Shown here piece after piece: positions 1 through 7,948 of a DNA stretch of 64,000 nucleotides (its first letter is position 1; every line of letters begins with the position of its first letter). The position numbers and the translations under genes are program-made. Source of the DNA: Pseudomonas putida (GTDB lineage Bacteria; Pseudomonadota; Gammaproteobacteria; Pseudomonadales; Pseudomonadaceae). The stretch spans positions 1,054,001 through 1,118,000 of the forward strand of contig NZ_MINI01000048.1 in the NCBI RefSeq assembly GCF_002906855.1, in the 5' to 3' direction. The notes under the pieces are model-generated. The model saw only the letters and a list, made by a program, of their open reading frames with translations. It did not search any database and was not told the DNA's origin.

Positions 1-818
1 AGTCGGAGCTGTTCGGCCACGAGAAAGGTGCCTTCACCGGCGCGGCCAACCTGCGCCGCGGCCGCTTCGAGCAGGCCGACGGCGGTACCTTGTTCCTCGA
101 CGAGATCGGCGACATGCCCGCCGATACCCAGACCCGACTGCTGCGGGTGCTGGCCGATGGCGAGTTCTATCGCGTTGGCGGCCACGTGCCGGTGAAGGTC
201 GATGTGCGCATCATCGCGGCGACCCACCAGAACCTGGAGTCGCTGGTGACGGCCGGCAAGTTCCGTGAAGACTTGTTCCACCGCCTCAACGTAATCCGCA
301 TTCATATTCCACGCCTGGCCGATCGCCGCGAGGACATCCCGGCGCTGGCCCGGCACTTCCTCGGCCGTGCCGCCCAGGAGCTGGCCGTCGAGCCGAAGCT
401 GCTCAAGCCGGAAACCGAAGAGTTCATCCGCAACCTGCCGTGGCCAGGCAACGTGCGCCAGCTGGAGAACACCTGCCGCTGGATCACGGTGATGGCCTCC
501 AGCCGCGAGGTGCTGATCGGCGACCTGCCGCCGGAGCTGCTGAACCTGCCGCAGGACGCTGCACCGGTGACCAACTGGGAGCAGGCGCTGCGCCAGTGGG
601 CAGACCAGGCTCTGGCACGTGGGCAATCGAATCTGCTCGACAGTGCGGTACCCAGCTTCGAGCGGATCATGATCGAGACGGCGCTCAAGCACACTGCCGG
701 GCGCCGGCGTGATGCCGCGGTGTTGCTGGGCTGGGGGCGCAATACCCTGACTCGCAAGATCAAGGAGCTGGGTATGAATGTGGATGGCGGGGATGAGGAT
801 GAGGGCGAGGACCACTGA
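1..818 (+). CDS. ntrC: Nitrogen regulation response regulator NtrC (NR-I), 3' part
   Basis: NtrC is the sigma-54 activator of the NtrB/NtrC two-component system and switches on nitrogen-scavenging genes. The window opens inside the AAA+ domain; the first complete codon is at position 3 and reads SELFGHEKGAFTGA, which contains the GAFTGA loop that contacts sigma-54. Walker B follows (GTLFLDEIGDMP), then the sensor region and a C-terminal Fis-type helix-turn-helix (TAGRRRDAAVLLGWGRNTLT). The receiver domain and Walker A lie upstream of the window. A strong hairpin follows the stop, and a sigma-54 promoter lies about 160 bp downstream. Family assignment is firm; the specific name NtrC, rather than another NtrC-family regulator, is supported by the neighbours (sRNA, trmL, secB). 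Confidence 0.93.
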   Translation, partial: SELFGHEKGAFTGAANLRRGRFEQADGGTLFLDEIGDMPADTQTRLLRVLADGEFYRVGGHVPVKVDVRIIAATHQNLESLVTAGKFREDLFHRLNVIRIHIPRLADRREDIPALARHFLGRAAQELAVEPKLLKPETEEFIRNLPWPGNVRQLENTCRWITVMASSREVLIGDLPPELLNLPQDAAPVTNWEQALRQWADQALARGQSNLLDSAVPSFERIMIETALKHTAGRRRDAAVLLGWGRNTLTRKIKELGMNVDGGDEDEGEDH

Positions 819-840
819 TCCCTGTCAACCCGTGAAACCT

Positions 841-864
841 CTGGGGCCGCTTTTGCGGCCCCAG
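841..864 (+). terminator. Hairpin terminator after ntrC
   Basis: The perfect inverted repeat CTGGGGCCGC/GCGGCCCCAG around a TTTT loop starts 23 nt after the ntrC stop. It is followed by TCATTT, so the U-tract is weak but the stem is very stable. Confidence 0.75.
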
Positions 865-980
865 TCATTTCTGCCCTCCGATGCACCGATGCTGTGCCCG
901 ATGCACCTCACGAAGGCACAAACCCCCTCGAAACTCGGCCAAATCGCCCTGAAACCCCGTATTTCCGGGCTTTGCAAAAC

Positions 981-997
981 TGGCACGCCCCCTGCAA
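981..997 (+). promoter_or_regulatory. Sigma-54 (RpoN) promoter for the NrsZ-like RNA
   Basis: The sequence TGGCACGCCCCCTGCAA matches the -24/-12 consensus, with GG and GC separated by exactly 10 nt. It points right, away from ntrC, and predicts a start near position 1007, just before the first of three hairpin repeats. No protein-coding start lies downstream on this strand, which supports its being the promoter of a small RNA. Activation by NtrC is inferred from family knowledge; no NtrC site was assigned. Confidence 0.85.
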
Positions 998-1006
998 CAG
1001 CTAATA

Positions 1007-1183
1007 CATGTCCAGTTTCGGGGGCCCTGGTACAGGCAGGCCGGGTGACCCCTTTTTTATTCGCAGTAACGCCGCTTTCGGGGACCTCGGTACAGGCAGG
1101 CCGGGCCATCCCCTCTTTAATTCGCTGTAAGCCCTTTTGGGGACCTTGGTACAGGCAGGCCGAGATATCCCCTCTTTTATTCG
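1007..1183 (+). ncRNA. nrsZ: NrsZ-like (P11) nitrogen-regulated small RNA with three hairpin modules
   Basis: Three tandem units with an exact 60-nt period start at about 1016, 1076 and 1136. Each folds on the + strand into GGGG...CCCC plus an inner stem around the invariant loop UACAGGCAGG, followed by a U-rich tract. Inner stems covary: CCUGG/CCGGG, CUCGG/CCGGG and CUUGG/CCGAG. The third unit ends in TCTTTTATT and can serve as terminator. Position directly downstream of ntrC, a sigma-54 promoter and three modules match what is known of NrsZ (P11) of P. aeruginosa, a processed RNA that depends on NtrB/C and RpoN. The 5' and 3' ends are inferred from promoter and terminator. The 3' end overlaps antisense to the last codons of the next gene. 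Confidence 0.85.
1016..1183 (+). repeat. Three tandem 60-bp repeats (hairpin modules of the sRNA)
   Basis: Copies begin at 1016, 1076 and 1136. All contain GGTACAGGCAGGCCG followed by a CCCC and a T-rich stretch ending in ATTCG. Sequence differences between copies fall largely at paired positions, which argues for selection on RNA structure. Confidence 0.9.
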
Positions 1184-1614
1184 TGCAGTTTCACCTGCAC
1201 CCGCCATCGTCCAGCGTCCTCTGCACCGGCCCATTCGCCGTGCAGGGGACGCGCGGCAATCACCGTCAGCAACAGTCCCTTGTCGCTCTTCTGCAAACGC
1301 CAACCGACCGGCTTGCCTTGCAGGTCTAGCTGACCACGCTGCGCCTTGCCCTCGGCCTCGAACAACAGCGCCACGGTACCTTCGACATTTTCGCCATGCA
1401 GCTTGGGCTCTTCGTTGAACCACAGGTCCAGGCCATCCTGCACCACCTCGACCTGCTCCAGCACATGCTCATCCGGGGCCGTCAGGCGGCCTATCATAAG
1501 GCCCACCAACACACCGAACAGCGCCAGGGAAAGCAGCATGCGCGGCCAGGCCTTCGAACGCAGGTCGGGTTCGGGGGTAGAATGCTCGTCATCTTCACGT
1601 TTGGAGCCGTGCAT
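1177..1614 (-). CDS. Hypothetical single-pass membrane protein
   Basis: A 145-residue protein of unknown function. It has a charged, acidic N-terminus (about 1-22), one hydrophobic segment (about 24-43, MLLSLALFGVLVGLMI) and a predicted extracytoplasmic domain of about 100 residues without recognisable catalytic motifs. Its start codon overlaps that of trmL on the other strand within the tetranucleotide CATG, so the two genes are divergent with no spacer. Its stop codon lies in the T-tract of the third sRNA hairpin. A hypothetical gene is expected here in Pseudomonas between ntrC and the rRNA/tRNA methylase gene. Confidence 0.75.
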   Translation of the reverse strand: MHGSKREDDEHSTPEPDLRSKAWPRMLLSLALFGVLVGLMIGRLTAPDEHVLEQVEVVQDGLDLWFNEEPKLHGENVEGTVALLFEAEGKAQRGQLDLQGKPVGWRLQKSDKGLLLTVIAARPLHGEWAGAEDAGRWRVQVKLHE

Positions 1615-2074
1615 GTTTCACGTCATCCTTTTTCAACCAGAAATTCCGCCGAATACCGGCAACATCATCCGCCTTTGTGCTAACAGCGGTTGCGCCCTGC
1701 ACCTGATCGAGCCGATCAGCTTCGAACTGGACGACAAGCGCCTGCGCCGTGCGGGGCTGGATTACCACGAGTATGCCACGCTCAAGCGCCATGAAAGCCT
1801 GGCCGGATGCCTGGAAAGCCTGGGCAATCCACGGCTGTTCGCCTTCACCACCAAGGGCTCGCACCCGTTCCATGAAGTGGCTTATCAGCCCGGCGATGCG
1901 TTCCTGTTCGGGCCAGAGAGCCGCGGCCTGCCGGCCGAAGTGCTGGACAGCCTGCCGGCCGAGCAACGCCTGCGCCTGCCGATGCGGCCAGGGTGTCGCA
2001 GCCTGAACCTGTCCAATACCGTGGCGGTAACGGTGTATGAAGCCTGGCGGCAGAACGGGTTTGCCGGGAGCTGA
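1613..2074 (+). CDS. trmL: tRNA (cytidine/uridine-2'-O-)-methyltransferase TrmL
   Basis: A 153-residue SPOUT enzyme expected to 2'-O-methylate the wobble nucleotide 34 of tRNA-Leu isoacceptors using SAM. Visible signatures are the N-terminal FQPEIPPNTGNIIRLCAN and the knot motifs FLFGPESRGLP and LNLSNTVAVTVYEAW near the C-terminus. Length is typical for TrmL (about 150 residues), with no extra RNA-binding domain. The ATG at 1613 gives the canonical MFHVILFQPEIP start. It shares a bidirectional terminator with the convergent secB operon. Confidence 0.93.
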   Translation: MFHVILFQPEIPPNTGNIIRLCANSGCALHLIEPISFELDDKRLRRAGLDYHEYATLKRHESLAGCLESLGNPRLFAFTTKGSHPFHEVAYQPGDAFLFGPESRGLPAEVLDSLPAEQRLRLPMRPGCRSLNLSNTVAVTVYEAWRQNGFAGS

Positions 2075-2107
2075 TCTGTAGCCCGCGAAGAGGCCGATTC
2101 AGGCAAC

Positions 2108-2135
2108 AAAAAAGCGCCCCGAGAGGCGCTTTTTT
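2108..2135. terminator. Bidirectional terminator between trmL and secB
   Basis: AAAAAAGCGCC and GGCGCTTTTTT flank a CCGAGA loop, giving a GC-rich stem with a T-tract on either strand between two convergent genes. Confidence 0.9.
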
Positions 2136-2148
2136 GCTACCGGCAGAA

Positions 2149-2634
2149 TTACTGCACGGTTGGCGTTTCGCCAGCTTCCTGCATGCGCTGCAGCTCTTGC
2201 GCGTACAGGGCATCGAAGTTGACCGGCGACAGCATCAGGGCCGGGAACGAACCACGGGTCACCAGGCTGTCCAGGGTTTCACGGGCGTACGGGAACAGGA
2301 TGTTCGGGCAGAACGCGCCGAGGGTGTGGCTCATCGAAGATGCGTCGAGGTTCTTGATCAGGAAGATGCCAGCCTGCTGAACTTCAGCGATGAAGGCCAC
2401 TTCGTCGCCGTTCTTGACGGTCACCGACAGGGTCAGTACCACTTCGTGGAAGTCGCCTTCCAGGGCCTTCTGCTTGGTGTTCAGGTCCAGGGCAACGCTC
2501 GGCTCCCAGGTCTGACGGAAAATCTGCGGGCTTTTCGGGGCTTCGAACGACAGGTCACGCACGTAGATGCGCTGCATGGAGAACTGAGGGCTGTTGTCTT
2601 CTGCAGCAGCGCCGTTGGTCTGTTGGTCAGTCAT
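2149..2634 (-). CDS. secB: Protein-export chaperone SecB
   Basis: A 161-residue homotetrameric chaperone that keeps preproteins unfolded and delivers them to SecA. Recognisable are FSMQRIYVRDLSFEAP near the N-terminus and the central VTLSVTVKNGDEVAFIAEVQQAGIF strand region, followed by CPNILFPYARE. The N-terminal extension is rich in Q, N, A and E, as in other pseudomonads. It is transcribed after yibN and grxC, an order also found in enterobacteria. Confidence 0.96.
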   Translation of the reverse strand: MTDQQTNGAAAEDNSPQFSMQRIYVRDLSFEAPKSPQIFRQTWEPSVALDLNTKQKALEGDFHEVVLTLSVTVKNGDEVAFIAEVQQAGIFLIKNLDASSMSHTLGAFCPNILFPYARETLDSLVTRGSFPALMLSPVNFDALYAQELQRMQEAGETPTVQ

Positions 2635-2674
2635 GGCAGATCCTTAATCCTAATGTTTTTGAATGCAGTGCAAA

Positions 2675-2929
2675 TCAGGCCGCCAGCAGCGCGTCGAGCT
2701 TGCCGGCGCGCTCCAGGGCATAGAGGTCATCGCATCCACCGACGTGGGTGCTGCCGATCCAGATCTGCGGCACCGAAGTACGGCCGGCCTTCTGGCTCAT
2801 CTCGGCGCGAACCTGCGGCTTACCATCGACCTTGATCTCCTCGAAGGCCACGCCCTTGCTCTCGAGCAGGTACTTGGCGCGCATGCAGTAGGGGCAGTAG
2901 TCGCTGGAATAGACGATGACGGGCTTCAT
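2675..2929 (-). CDS. grxC: Glutaredoxin 3
   Basis: An 84-residue class I glutaredoxin that reduces disulfides and mixed glutathione disulfides. The redox motif CPYC sits in SSDYCPYCMRAKYLL (Cys12-Cys15), the cis-proline in TSVPQIWIG and the GSH-binding GG in HVGGCDDLYAL. The gene begins 1 nt after the yibN stop, so the two are probably translationally coupled, and secB follows 40 nt downstream. Confidence 0.95.
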   Translation of the reverse strand: MKPVIVYSSDYCPYCMRAKYLLESKGVAFEEIKVDGKPQVRAEMSQKAGRTSVPQIWIGSTHVGGCDDLYALERAGKLDALLAA

Positions 2930-2930
2930 A

Positions 2931-3344
2931 TCACTTCACCAGGGGCAGGTTATCGGCTTTCCAGCTGGAAACGCCACCGCTCAGTTTGGCGGCAGTGAAA
3001 CCGGCTTTGATCAGCTCACCGCAGACCGCGCCGGACTGCTGGCCCATCGCGTCGACGACGATCAGGGTCTTTTCTTTGTGCTTCTCGAGCTCGGCCATGC
3101 GGTTGGCGATCTTGTCCTGCGGGATATTCAGCGCACCGACGATGTGGCCGACGGAGTATTCCTTGGAAGGACGAATGTCGATGACCAGTGCCTTGTCGGC
3201 ATTGACCAGCGCGGTCAGTTGGCCGTTGCTCAGGCTCTGGCCGCCACGGCGCAGTTCATTGACGAGCAGTGCAACCAGCAGAACCACGAAGATCGCCACC
3301 AGGATGTAGTGATCTGTCGCGAATTGAATCAGGTGAGCAACCAT
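2931..3344 (-). CDS. yibN: Membrane-anchored rhodanese-like protein YibN
   Basis: A 137-residue protein with one N-terminal transmembrane helix (about 10-28, HYILVAIFVVLLVALLV) and a single rhodanese domain (VIDIRPSKEYSVGHIVGALNIP, then LSGGVSSWKADNLP). In the active-site loop, where catalysts have a Cys, this protein reads VVDAMGQQSG, so sulfurtransferase activity is unlikely. The start MVAHLIQF at 3344 is preferred over an upstream in-frame codon that would add 14 residues with no typical feature. Position next to grxC and secB matches yibN. Confidence 0.88.
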   Translation of the reverse strand: MVAHLIQFATDHYILVAIFVVLLVALLVNELRRGGQSLSNGQLTALVNADKALVIDIRPSKEYSVGHIVGALNIPQDKIANRMAELEKHKEKTLIVVDAMGQQSGAVCGELIKAGFTAAKLSGGVSSWKADNLPLVK

Positions 3345-3550
3345 CAGCGGTGTTCCAGGCGATTGAAAATGCCGGCCAGTATACACAGCCCCCCAGTACC
3401 ACCAAAGCCCGAAGGGTCGGCGGTAAAGGTACCTTCATGTTACCGGGTTGCCCGCGCTGGTCGGGCGACAGGACGATTATTCGCCGTTGCTGGCGCATTT
3501 GCCCTAAAATGCGTGTCTTTATCATCTTTGAACAACCGTGAGTTTGATTG

Positions 3551-5086
3551 ATGACGAGTACGCCCAAACCCCTGGTCCTGATCATCCTGGATGGATTCGG
3601 CCACAGCGAAAGCCCCGAATACAATGCCATCTATGCCGCCAACACACCGGTCTATGACCGCCTGCGCGCTACCCAGCCGCATGGTCTGATTTCCGGATCA
3701 GGGATGGATGTCGGCCTGCCGGACGGGCAGATGGGCAACTCCGAAGTCGGTCACATGAACCTCGGCGCCGGGCGCGTCGTCTACCAGGACTTCACCCGGG
3801 TGACCAAGGCCATCCGCGATGGCGAGTTCTTTCAGAACCCGGTGCTTACCGGCGCGGTGGACAAGGCCGCAGGCGCCGGCAAAGCCGTGCACATCCTCGG
3901 CCTGCTGTCCGACGGTGGCGTGCACAGCCACCAGGACCATCTGGTAGCCATGGCCGAACTGGCCGCGCAGCGCGGGGCCGAGAAAATCTACCTGCACGCT
4001 TTCCTCGATGGCCGTGACACCCCGCCACGCAGCGCCCAATCGTCGATCGAGCTGCTCGACGCGACCTTCGCCAAGCTCGGCAAGGGCCGCATCGCCAGCC
4101 TGATCGGCCGCTACTTCGCGATGGACCGCGACAACCGCTGGGACCGCGTCAGCGCTGCCTACAACCTGATCGTCGACAGCGTTGCCGACTACACCGCCGA
4201 CACTGCGCTGGCAGGCCTGGAAGCAGCCTACGCCCGCGAGGAGAACGACGAATTCGTCAAGGCCACGCGCATTGGCGAGGCGGTCAAGGTCGAAGACGGC
4301 GACGCCGTGATCTTCATGAACTTCCGCGCCGACCGCGCCCGCGAGCTGTCGCGCGCCTTCGTCGAACCGGACTTCAATGAATTCCCGCGTGCTCGCCTGC
4401 CTAAGATGGCGGCCTACATCGGCCTGACCCAGTACTCGGCAAAAATCGCCGCGCCGGCAGCCTACGCTCCGTCCAGCCTGAACAACGTACTGGGCGAGTA
4501 CCTGGCAAAGAACGGCAAGACCCAGCTGCGCATCGCCGAAACCGAAAAGTATGCGCACGTCACATTCTTCTTCTCCGGCGGCCGCGAAGAGCCGTTTGAA
4601 GGCGAAGAGCGCATCCTGATCCCGTCACCAAAGGTCGCCACCTACGACTTGCAGCCCGAGATGAACGCCCCTGAAGTGACCGACCGCATCGTCGAGGCCA
4701 TCGAGCAGCAGCGTTTTGACGTGATCGTGGTCAACTACGCCAACGGCGACATGGTCGGCCACACCGGCGTGTTCGAGGCTGCGGTAAAAGCAGTCGAAGC
4801 ACTGGATACCTGTGTCGGACGCATCGTCGAGGCGCTAGAGAAGGTCGACGGCGAAGCACTGATCACCGCCGACCACGGCAACGTCGAGCAGATGGAAGAC
4901 GCGTGCACCGGCCAGGCGCACACTGCGCACACCAGCGAGCCGGTACCGTTCATCTATGTCGGCAAGCGCAAGGTACAAGTCCGCGAAGGCGGTGTACTGG
5001 CGGACGTGGCACCGACCATGCTGAAACTGCTGGGCCTGGAAAAGCCGGCAGAAATGACCGGTACTTCGATCCTGGTCGACGCCTGA
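3551..5086 (+). CDS. gpmI: 2,3-bisphosphoglycerate-independent phosphoglycerate mutase
   Basis: A 511-residue Mn-dependent glycolytic enzyme interconverting 3- and 2-phosphoglycerate. The alkaline-phosphatase-fold metal site starts at LVLIILDGFGHSE. The phosphoserine motif is GNSEVGHMNLGAGR, the substrate arginines lie in FLDGRDTPP and FRADRARE, and the second metal cluster in NYANGDMVGHTG and ITADHGNVE. The ATG at 3551 is chosen over the TTG one codon upstream because it gives the family start MTSTPKPLVLIILDGF. It begins the gpmI-envC-ctpA-yibQ group. Confidence 0.97.
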   Translation: MTSTPKPLVLIILDGFGHSESPEYNAIYAANTPVYDRLRATQPHGLISGSGMDVGLPDGQMGNSEVGHMNLGAGRVVYQDFTRVTKAIRDGEFFQNPVLTGAVDKAAGAGKAVHILGLLSDGGVHSHQDHLVAMAELAAQRGAEKIYLHAFLDGRDTPPRSAQSSIELLDATFAKLGKGRIASLIGRYFAMDRDNRWDRVSAAYNLIVDSVADYTADTALAGLEAAYAREENDEFVKATRIGEAVKVEDGDAVIFMNFRADRARELSRAFVEPDFNEFPRARLPKMAAYIGLTQYSAKIAAPAAYAPSSLNNVLGEYLAKNGKTQLRIAETEKYAHVTFFFSGGREEPFEGEERILIPSPKVATYDLQPEMNAPEVTDRIVEAIEQQRFDVIVVNYANGDMVGHTGVFEAAVKAVEALDTCVGRIVEALEKVDGEALITADHGNVEQMEDACTGQAHTAHTSEPVPFIYVGKRKVQVREGGVLADVAPTMLKLLGLEKPAEMTGTSILVDA

Positions 5087-5137
5087 TTCGGTGTGCCGGG
5101 GCCGCCTTGCAGCCCCTTTGCACATGAATTCCGGACA

Positions 5138-5173
5138 AACGCCCCGCTGCCCCCGCAGTGAGGCGTTTTTTTT
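5138..5173 (+). terminator. Rho-independent terminator after gpmI
   Basis: AAACGCC...GGCGTTTTTTTT hairpin with an 8-nt T-tract about 50 nt after the gpmI stop. Confidence 0.85.
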
Positions 5174-5227
5174 GCCTGCCCGCACGGGCATACTAGGCCA
5201 GTCTCCATCCTTGGTACGCCAAACCCC

Positions 5228-6523
5228 ATGCTACGCGCCCTGATCCCTTTAGCCCTGTCCTGCCTGCTCAGCCCGGCCTTTGCCGATGAGCGCGCACAGA
5301 CCCAGCAGCAACTGGACGCCACCCGCCAGGACATTGCCGAGCTCAAGAAGACGCTGGGCAAGCTCCAGGAAGAAAAGGCCGGCGTGCAAAAAGACCTCAA
5401 GGCCACTGAAACCGACATCGGTAATCTGGAGAAGCAGGTGGAGGCCCTGCAACAAGAACTAAAAAAGACCGAGGGCGAGCTGGAGCGCCTTGATACCGAG
5501 AAAAAAAAACTCCAGAGCGCCCGCGTTGAACAACAACGGCTGATCGCCATTCAGGCCCGTTCGGCCTACCAGAACAACGGCCGCGAGGAGTACCTCAAGC
5601 TGCTGCTCAACCAGCAGAACCCAGAGAAATTCGCTCGCACCCTGTCCTATTACGACTACCTGAGCAAAGCGCGCCTTGAGCAGCTCAAGGCATTCAACGA
5701 GACCCTGCGCCAGCTGGCCGGTGTCGAACAGAACATTTCCCGCGAGCAGGAACAACTGCTGGCCCAGCGCGCTGACCTCGACACCCGCCGCCAGGCGCTG
5801 GACGCCGAGCGCGGCAAGCGCCAGCAGGTACTGGCCAAGCTCAACAGCGACGTGAAAGACGGCGACCAGAAGCTGCAGGCCCGCCAACAGGACCAGGCCG
5901 ACCTGGCCAAAGTGCTCAAGACCATCGAGGAAACCCTGGCCCGCCAGGCCCGCGAAGCCGAAGAAGCGCGCAAGAAAGCCCTGCTCGCCCAGCAGGAAGC
6001 CGAGAAACGCCGCCAGCAGGAGGCGCTGGCCGCCCGCGCGGACAAGGAAGATGCCGAGCCGCCGAAAAAGGCCCGCACCACCCTCGGCCCGCTGGTTTCC
6101 AGTGATGGCGCCAGCTACGGCGGTGCATTTTCTGCGGCACGGGGAAAACTTCCTTGGCCGGTCAATGGTCGATTGCTGGCACGCTTCGGTGATGCCCGCG
6201 GCAGCGATGCCCGGGCCAAGTGGGACGGGGTGATGATCAGCGCCAGCCCCGGCACCCAGGTACGTGCGGTGCACGGCGGGCGCGTAGTGTTTGCCGACTG
6301 GTTGCGTGGCGCTGGACTTCTGGTCATTCTCGACCATGGTAATGGTTACCTGAGCCTGTACGGCCACAACCAGAGCCTGCTCAAGAGCGCCGGCGACATC
6401 GTCAAGGCCGGCGAAGCCATCTCCACCGTTGGCGACAGCGGTGGCCAGGACAGCGCAGGTTTGTACTTCGCCATCCGCCAGCAGGGCCGGCCGACCGACC
6501 CTTCGCAGTGGTGCCGCGGCTGA
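5228..6523 (+). CDS. envC: EnvC-like murein hydrolase activator (degenerate M23/LytM domain)
   Basis: A 431-residue secreted protein with a signal peptide (about 1-19, ending PAFA), a long coiled coil rich in Q, E, K and L (about 20-275) and a C-terminal LytM fold (about 300-430). In this fold the zinc ligands of active M23 peptidases are missing: DGVMISASPG stands where HxGxD is expected and GLYFAIR replaces the HxH motif. It should therefore act as an amidase activator at the septum, as EnvC does through AmiA/B, rather than as a peptidase. Position between gpmI and a ctpA/yibQ pair supports this. Confidence 0.9.
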   Translation: MLRALIPLALSCLLSPAFADERAQTQQQLDATRQDIAELKKTLGKLQEEKAGVQKDLKATETDIGNLEKQVEALQQELKKTEGELERLDTEKKKLQSARVEQQRLIAIQARSAYQNNGREEYLKLLLNQQNPEKFARTLSYYDYLSKARLEQLKAFNETLRQLAGVEQNISREQEQLLAQRADLDTRRQALDAERGKRQQVLAKLNSDVKDGDQKLQARQQDQADLAKVLKTIEETLARQAREAEEARKKALLAQQEAEKRRQQEALAARADKEDAEPPKKARTTLGPLVSSDGASYGGAFSAARGKLPWPVNGRLLARFGDARGSDARAKWDGVMISASPGTQVRAVHGGRVVFADWLRGAGLLVILDHGNGYLSLYGHNQSLLKSAGDIVKAGEAISTVGDSGGQDSAGLYFAIRQQGRPTDPSQWCRG

Positions 6524-6602
6524 CACATTACATACGGCATGGCGCCAGGCGCTGCGCCGATGCTCCGCAGGGAGCGCTTACAGGATCAGGAGTTCGTTCG
6601 AC

Positions 6603-7940
6603 ATGCTGCACTCGCCTCGCCTCACCCAGCTGGCCCTGACCATCGCCTTGGCGATCGGTGCGCCCCTGGCCAGCGCCGCGGAGCCGGCGAAGGCCTCGCC
6701 AGCCAAGACTGCTGCAGTGCCAGCCACCGAGGTGACCGCCAAGGCGCCACTGCCGCTGGAAGAGCTGCGCACCTTTGCCGAGGTCATGGACCGCATCAAG
6801 GCTGCCTACGTCGAACCCGTGGACGACAAGACCCTGCTGGAAAACGCCATCAAGGGCATGCTCAGCAACCTTGACCCACACTCGGCCTACCTCGGCCCTG
6901 AGGATTTCCAGGAGCTGCAGGAAAGCACCAGCGGTGAATTCGGCGGCCTCGGCATCGAAGTGGGCCAGGAGGACGGCAATATCAAGGTAGTGTCGCCGAT
7001 CGACGACACCCCGGCCTCGCGTGCCGGCGTGCAGGCCGGTGACCTGATCGTCAAGATCAACGGCGCACCCACCCGTGGCCAGACCATGACCGAAGCGGTC
7101 GACAAGATGCGCGGCAAGATTGGCGAGAAGATTACCCTGACCCTGGTACGCGACGGCGGCAATCCGTTCGACGTGACCCTTGCCCGTGCGGTGATCCAGG
7201 TCAAGAGTGTGAAGAGCCAACTGCTGGAGAGCGGCTATGGCTACATTCGCATCACCCAGTTCCAGGTCAAGACCGGTGACGAAGTGGGCAAGGCCCTGGC
7301 CAAGCTGCGCAAGGACAACGGCAAGAAGCTGCGCGGGGTGATCCTCGACCTGCGCAACAACCCCGGTGGCGTTCTGCAGTCGGCAGTGGAAGTCGCCGAC
7401 CACTTCCTGACCAAGGGCCTGATCGTCTACACCAAGGGCCGCATCGCCAACTCCGAGCTGCGCTTCTATGCCGACCCGGCCGACGCCAGCGAAGGCGTGC
7501 CGCTGGTGGTGTTGATCAACGGTGGCAGTGCCTCGGCCTCGGAGATCGTCGCTGGCGCCCTGCAGGACCAGAAACGTGGCGTGCTGATGGGCACCGACAG
7601 CTTCGGCAAGGGCTCGGTACAGACCGTGCTGCCACTGGCCAACGACCGTGCGCTGAAGCTCACCACCGCGCTGTACTACACCCCCAACGGCCGCTCGATC
7701 CAGGCCCAGGGCATAGTCCCCGACATCGAAGTGCGCCCGGCCAAGCTGACCGCCGATGCCAGCGACAACGACACCTTCAAGGAAGCCGACCTGCAGGGCC
7801 ACCTGGGCAACGGCAACGGCGGCGCTGACCGACCGACCGGCAGCAGCAGCAAGCGCCAGGAGCGCCCGCAGGACGGTGACTACCAGCTGAGCCAGGCCCT
7901 GAGCCTGCTCAAGGGCCTGAACATCACCAAGGGCGACTGA
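6603..7940 (+). CDS. ctpA: Carboxyl-terminal processing protease CtpA (S41)
   Basis: A 445-residue periplasmic serine protease. The signal peptide is residues 1-23 (LALTIALAIGAPLASAAE). The PDZ domain contains GLGIEVGQEDG and SRAGVQAGDLIVKING. Catalytic residues are seen in VLINGGSASASEIVAG (Ser) and MGTDSFGKGSVQ (Lys). The start ATG at 6603 gives the signal peptide directly; a longer reading frame upstream overlaps envC and lacks a plausible leader. In P. aeruginosa, CtpA with its partner LbcA degrades peptidoglycan cross-link hydrolases; such a role here is inferred. Confidence 0.94.
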   Translation: MLHSPRLTQLALTIALAIGAPLASAAEPAKASPAKTAAVPATEVTAKAPLPLEELRTFAEVMDRIKAAYVEPVDDKTLLENAIKGMLSNLDPHSAYLGPEDFQELQESTSGEFGGLGIEVGQEDGNIKVVSPIDDTPASRAGVQAGDLIVKINGAPTRGQTMTEAVDKMRGKIGEKITLTLVRDGGNPFDVTLARAVIQVKSVKSQLLESGYGYIRITQFQVKTGDEVGKALAKLRKDNGKKLRGVILDLRNNPGGVLQSAVEVADHFLTKGLIVYTKGRIANSELRFYADPADASEGVPLVVLINGGSASASEIVAGALQDQKRGVLMGTDSFGKGSVQTVLPLANDRALKLTTALYYTPNGRSIQAQGIVPDIEVRPAKLTADASDNDTFKEADLQGHLGNGNGGADRPTGSSSKRQERPQDGDYQLSQALSLLKGLNITKGD

Positions 7941-7948
7941 TCCACCCC

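Noticed and set aside
1016..1183. Three evenly spaced repeats as a mini CRISPR array
   Set aside because: The 60-bp units are repeated throughout without unique spacers, no cas genes are present, and the units fold as covarying hairpins behind a sigma-54 promoter.
5228..6523. EnvC-like protein as an active M23 metallopeptidase
   Set aside because: The zinc ligands (HxGxD-type and HxH) are not present, so it is annotated as an activator.
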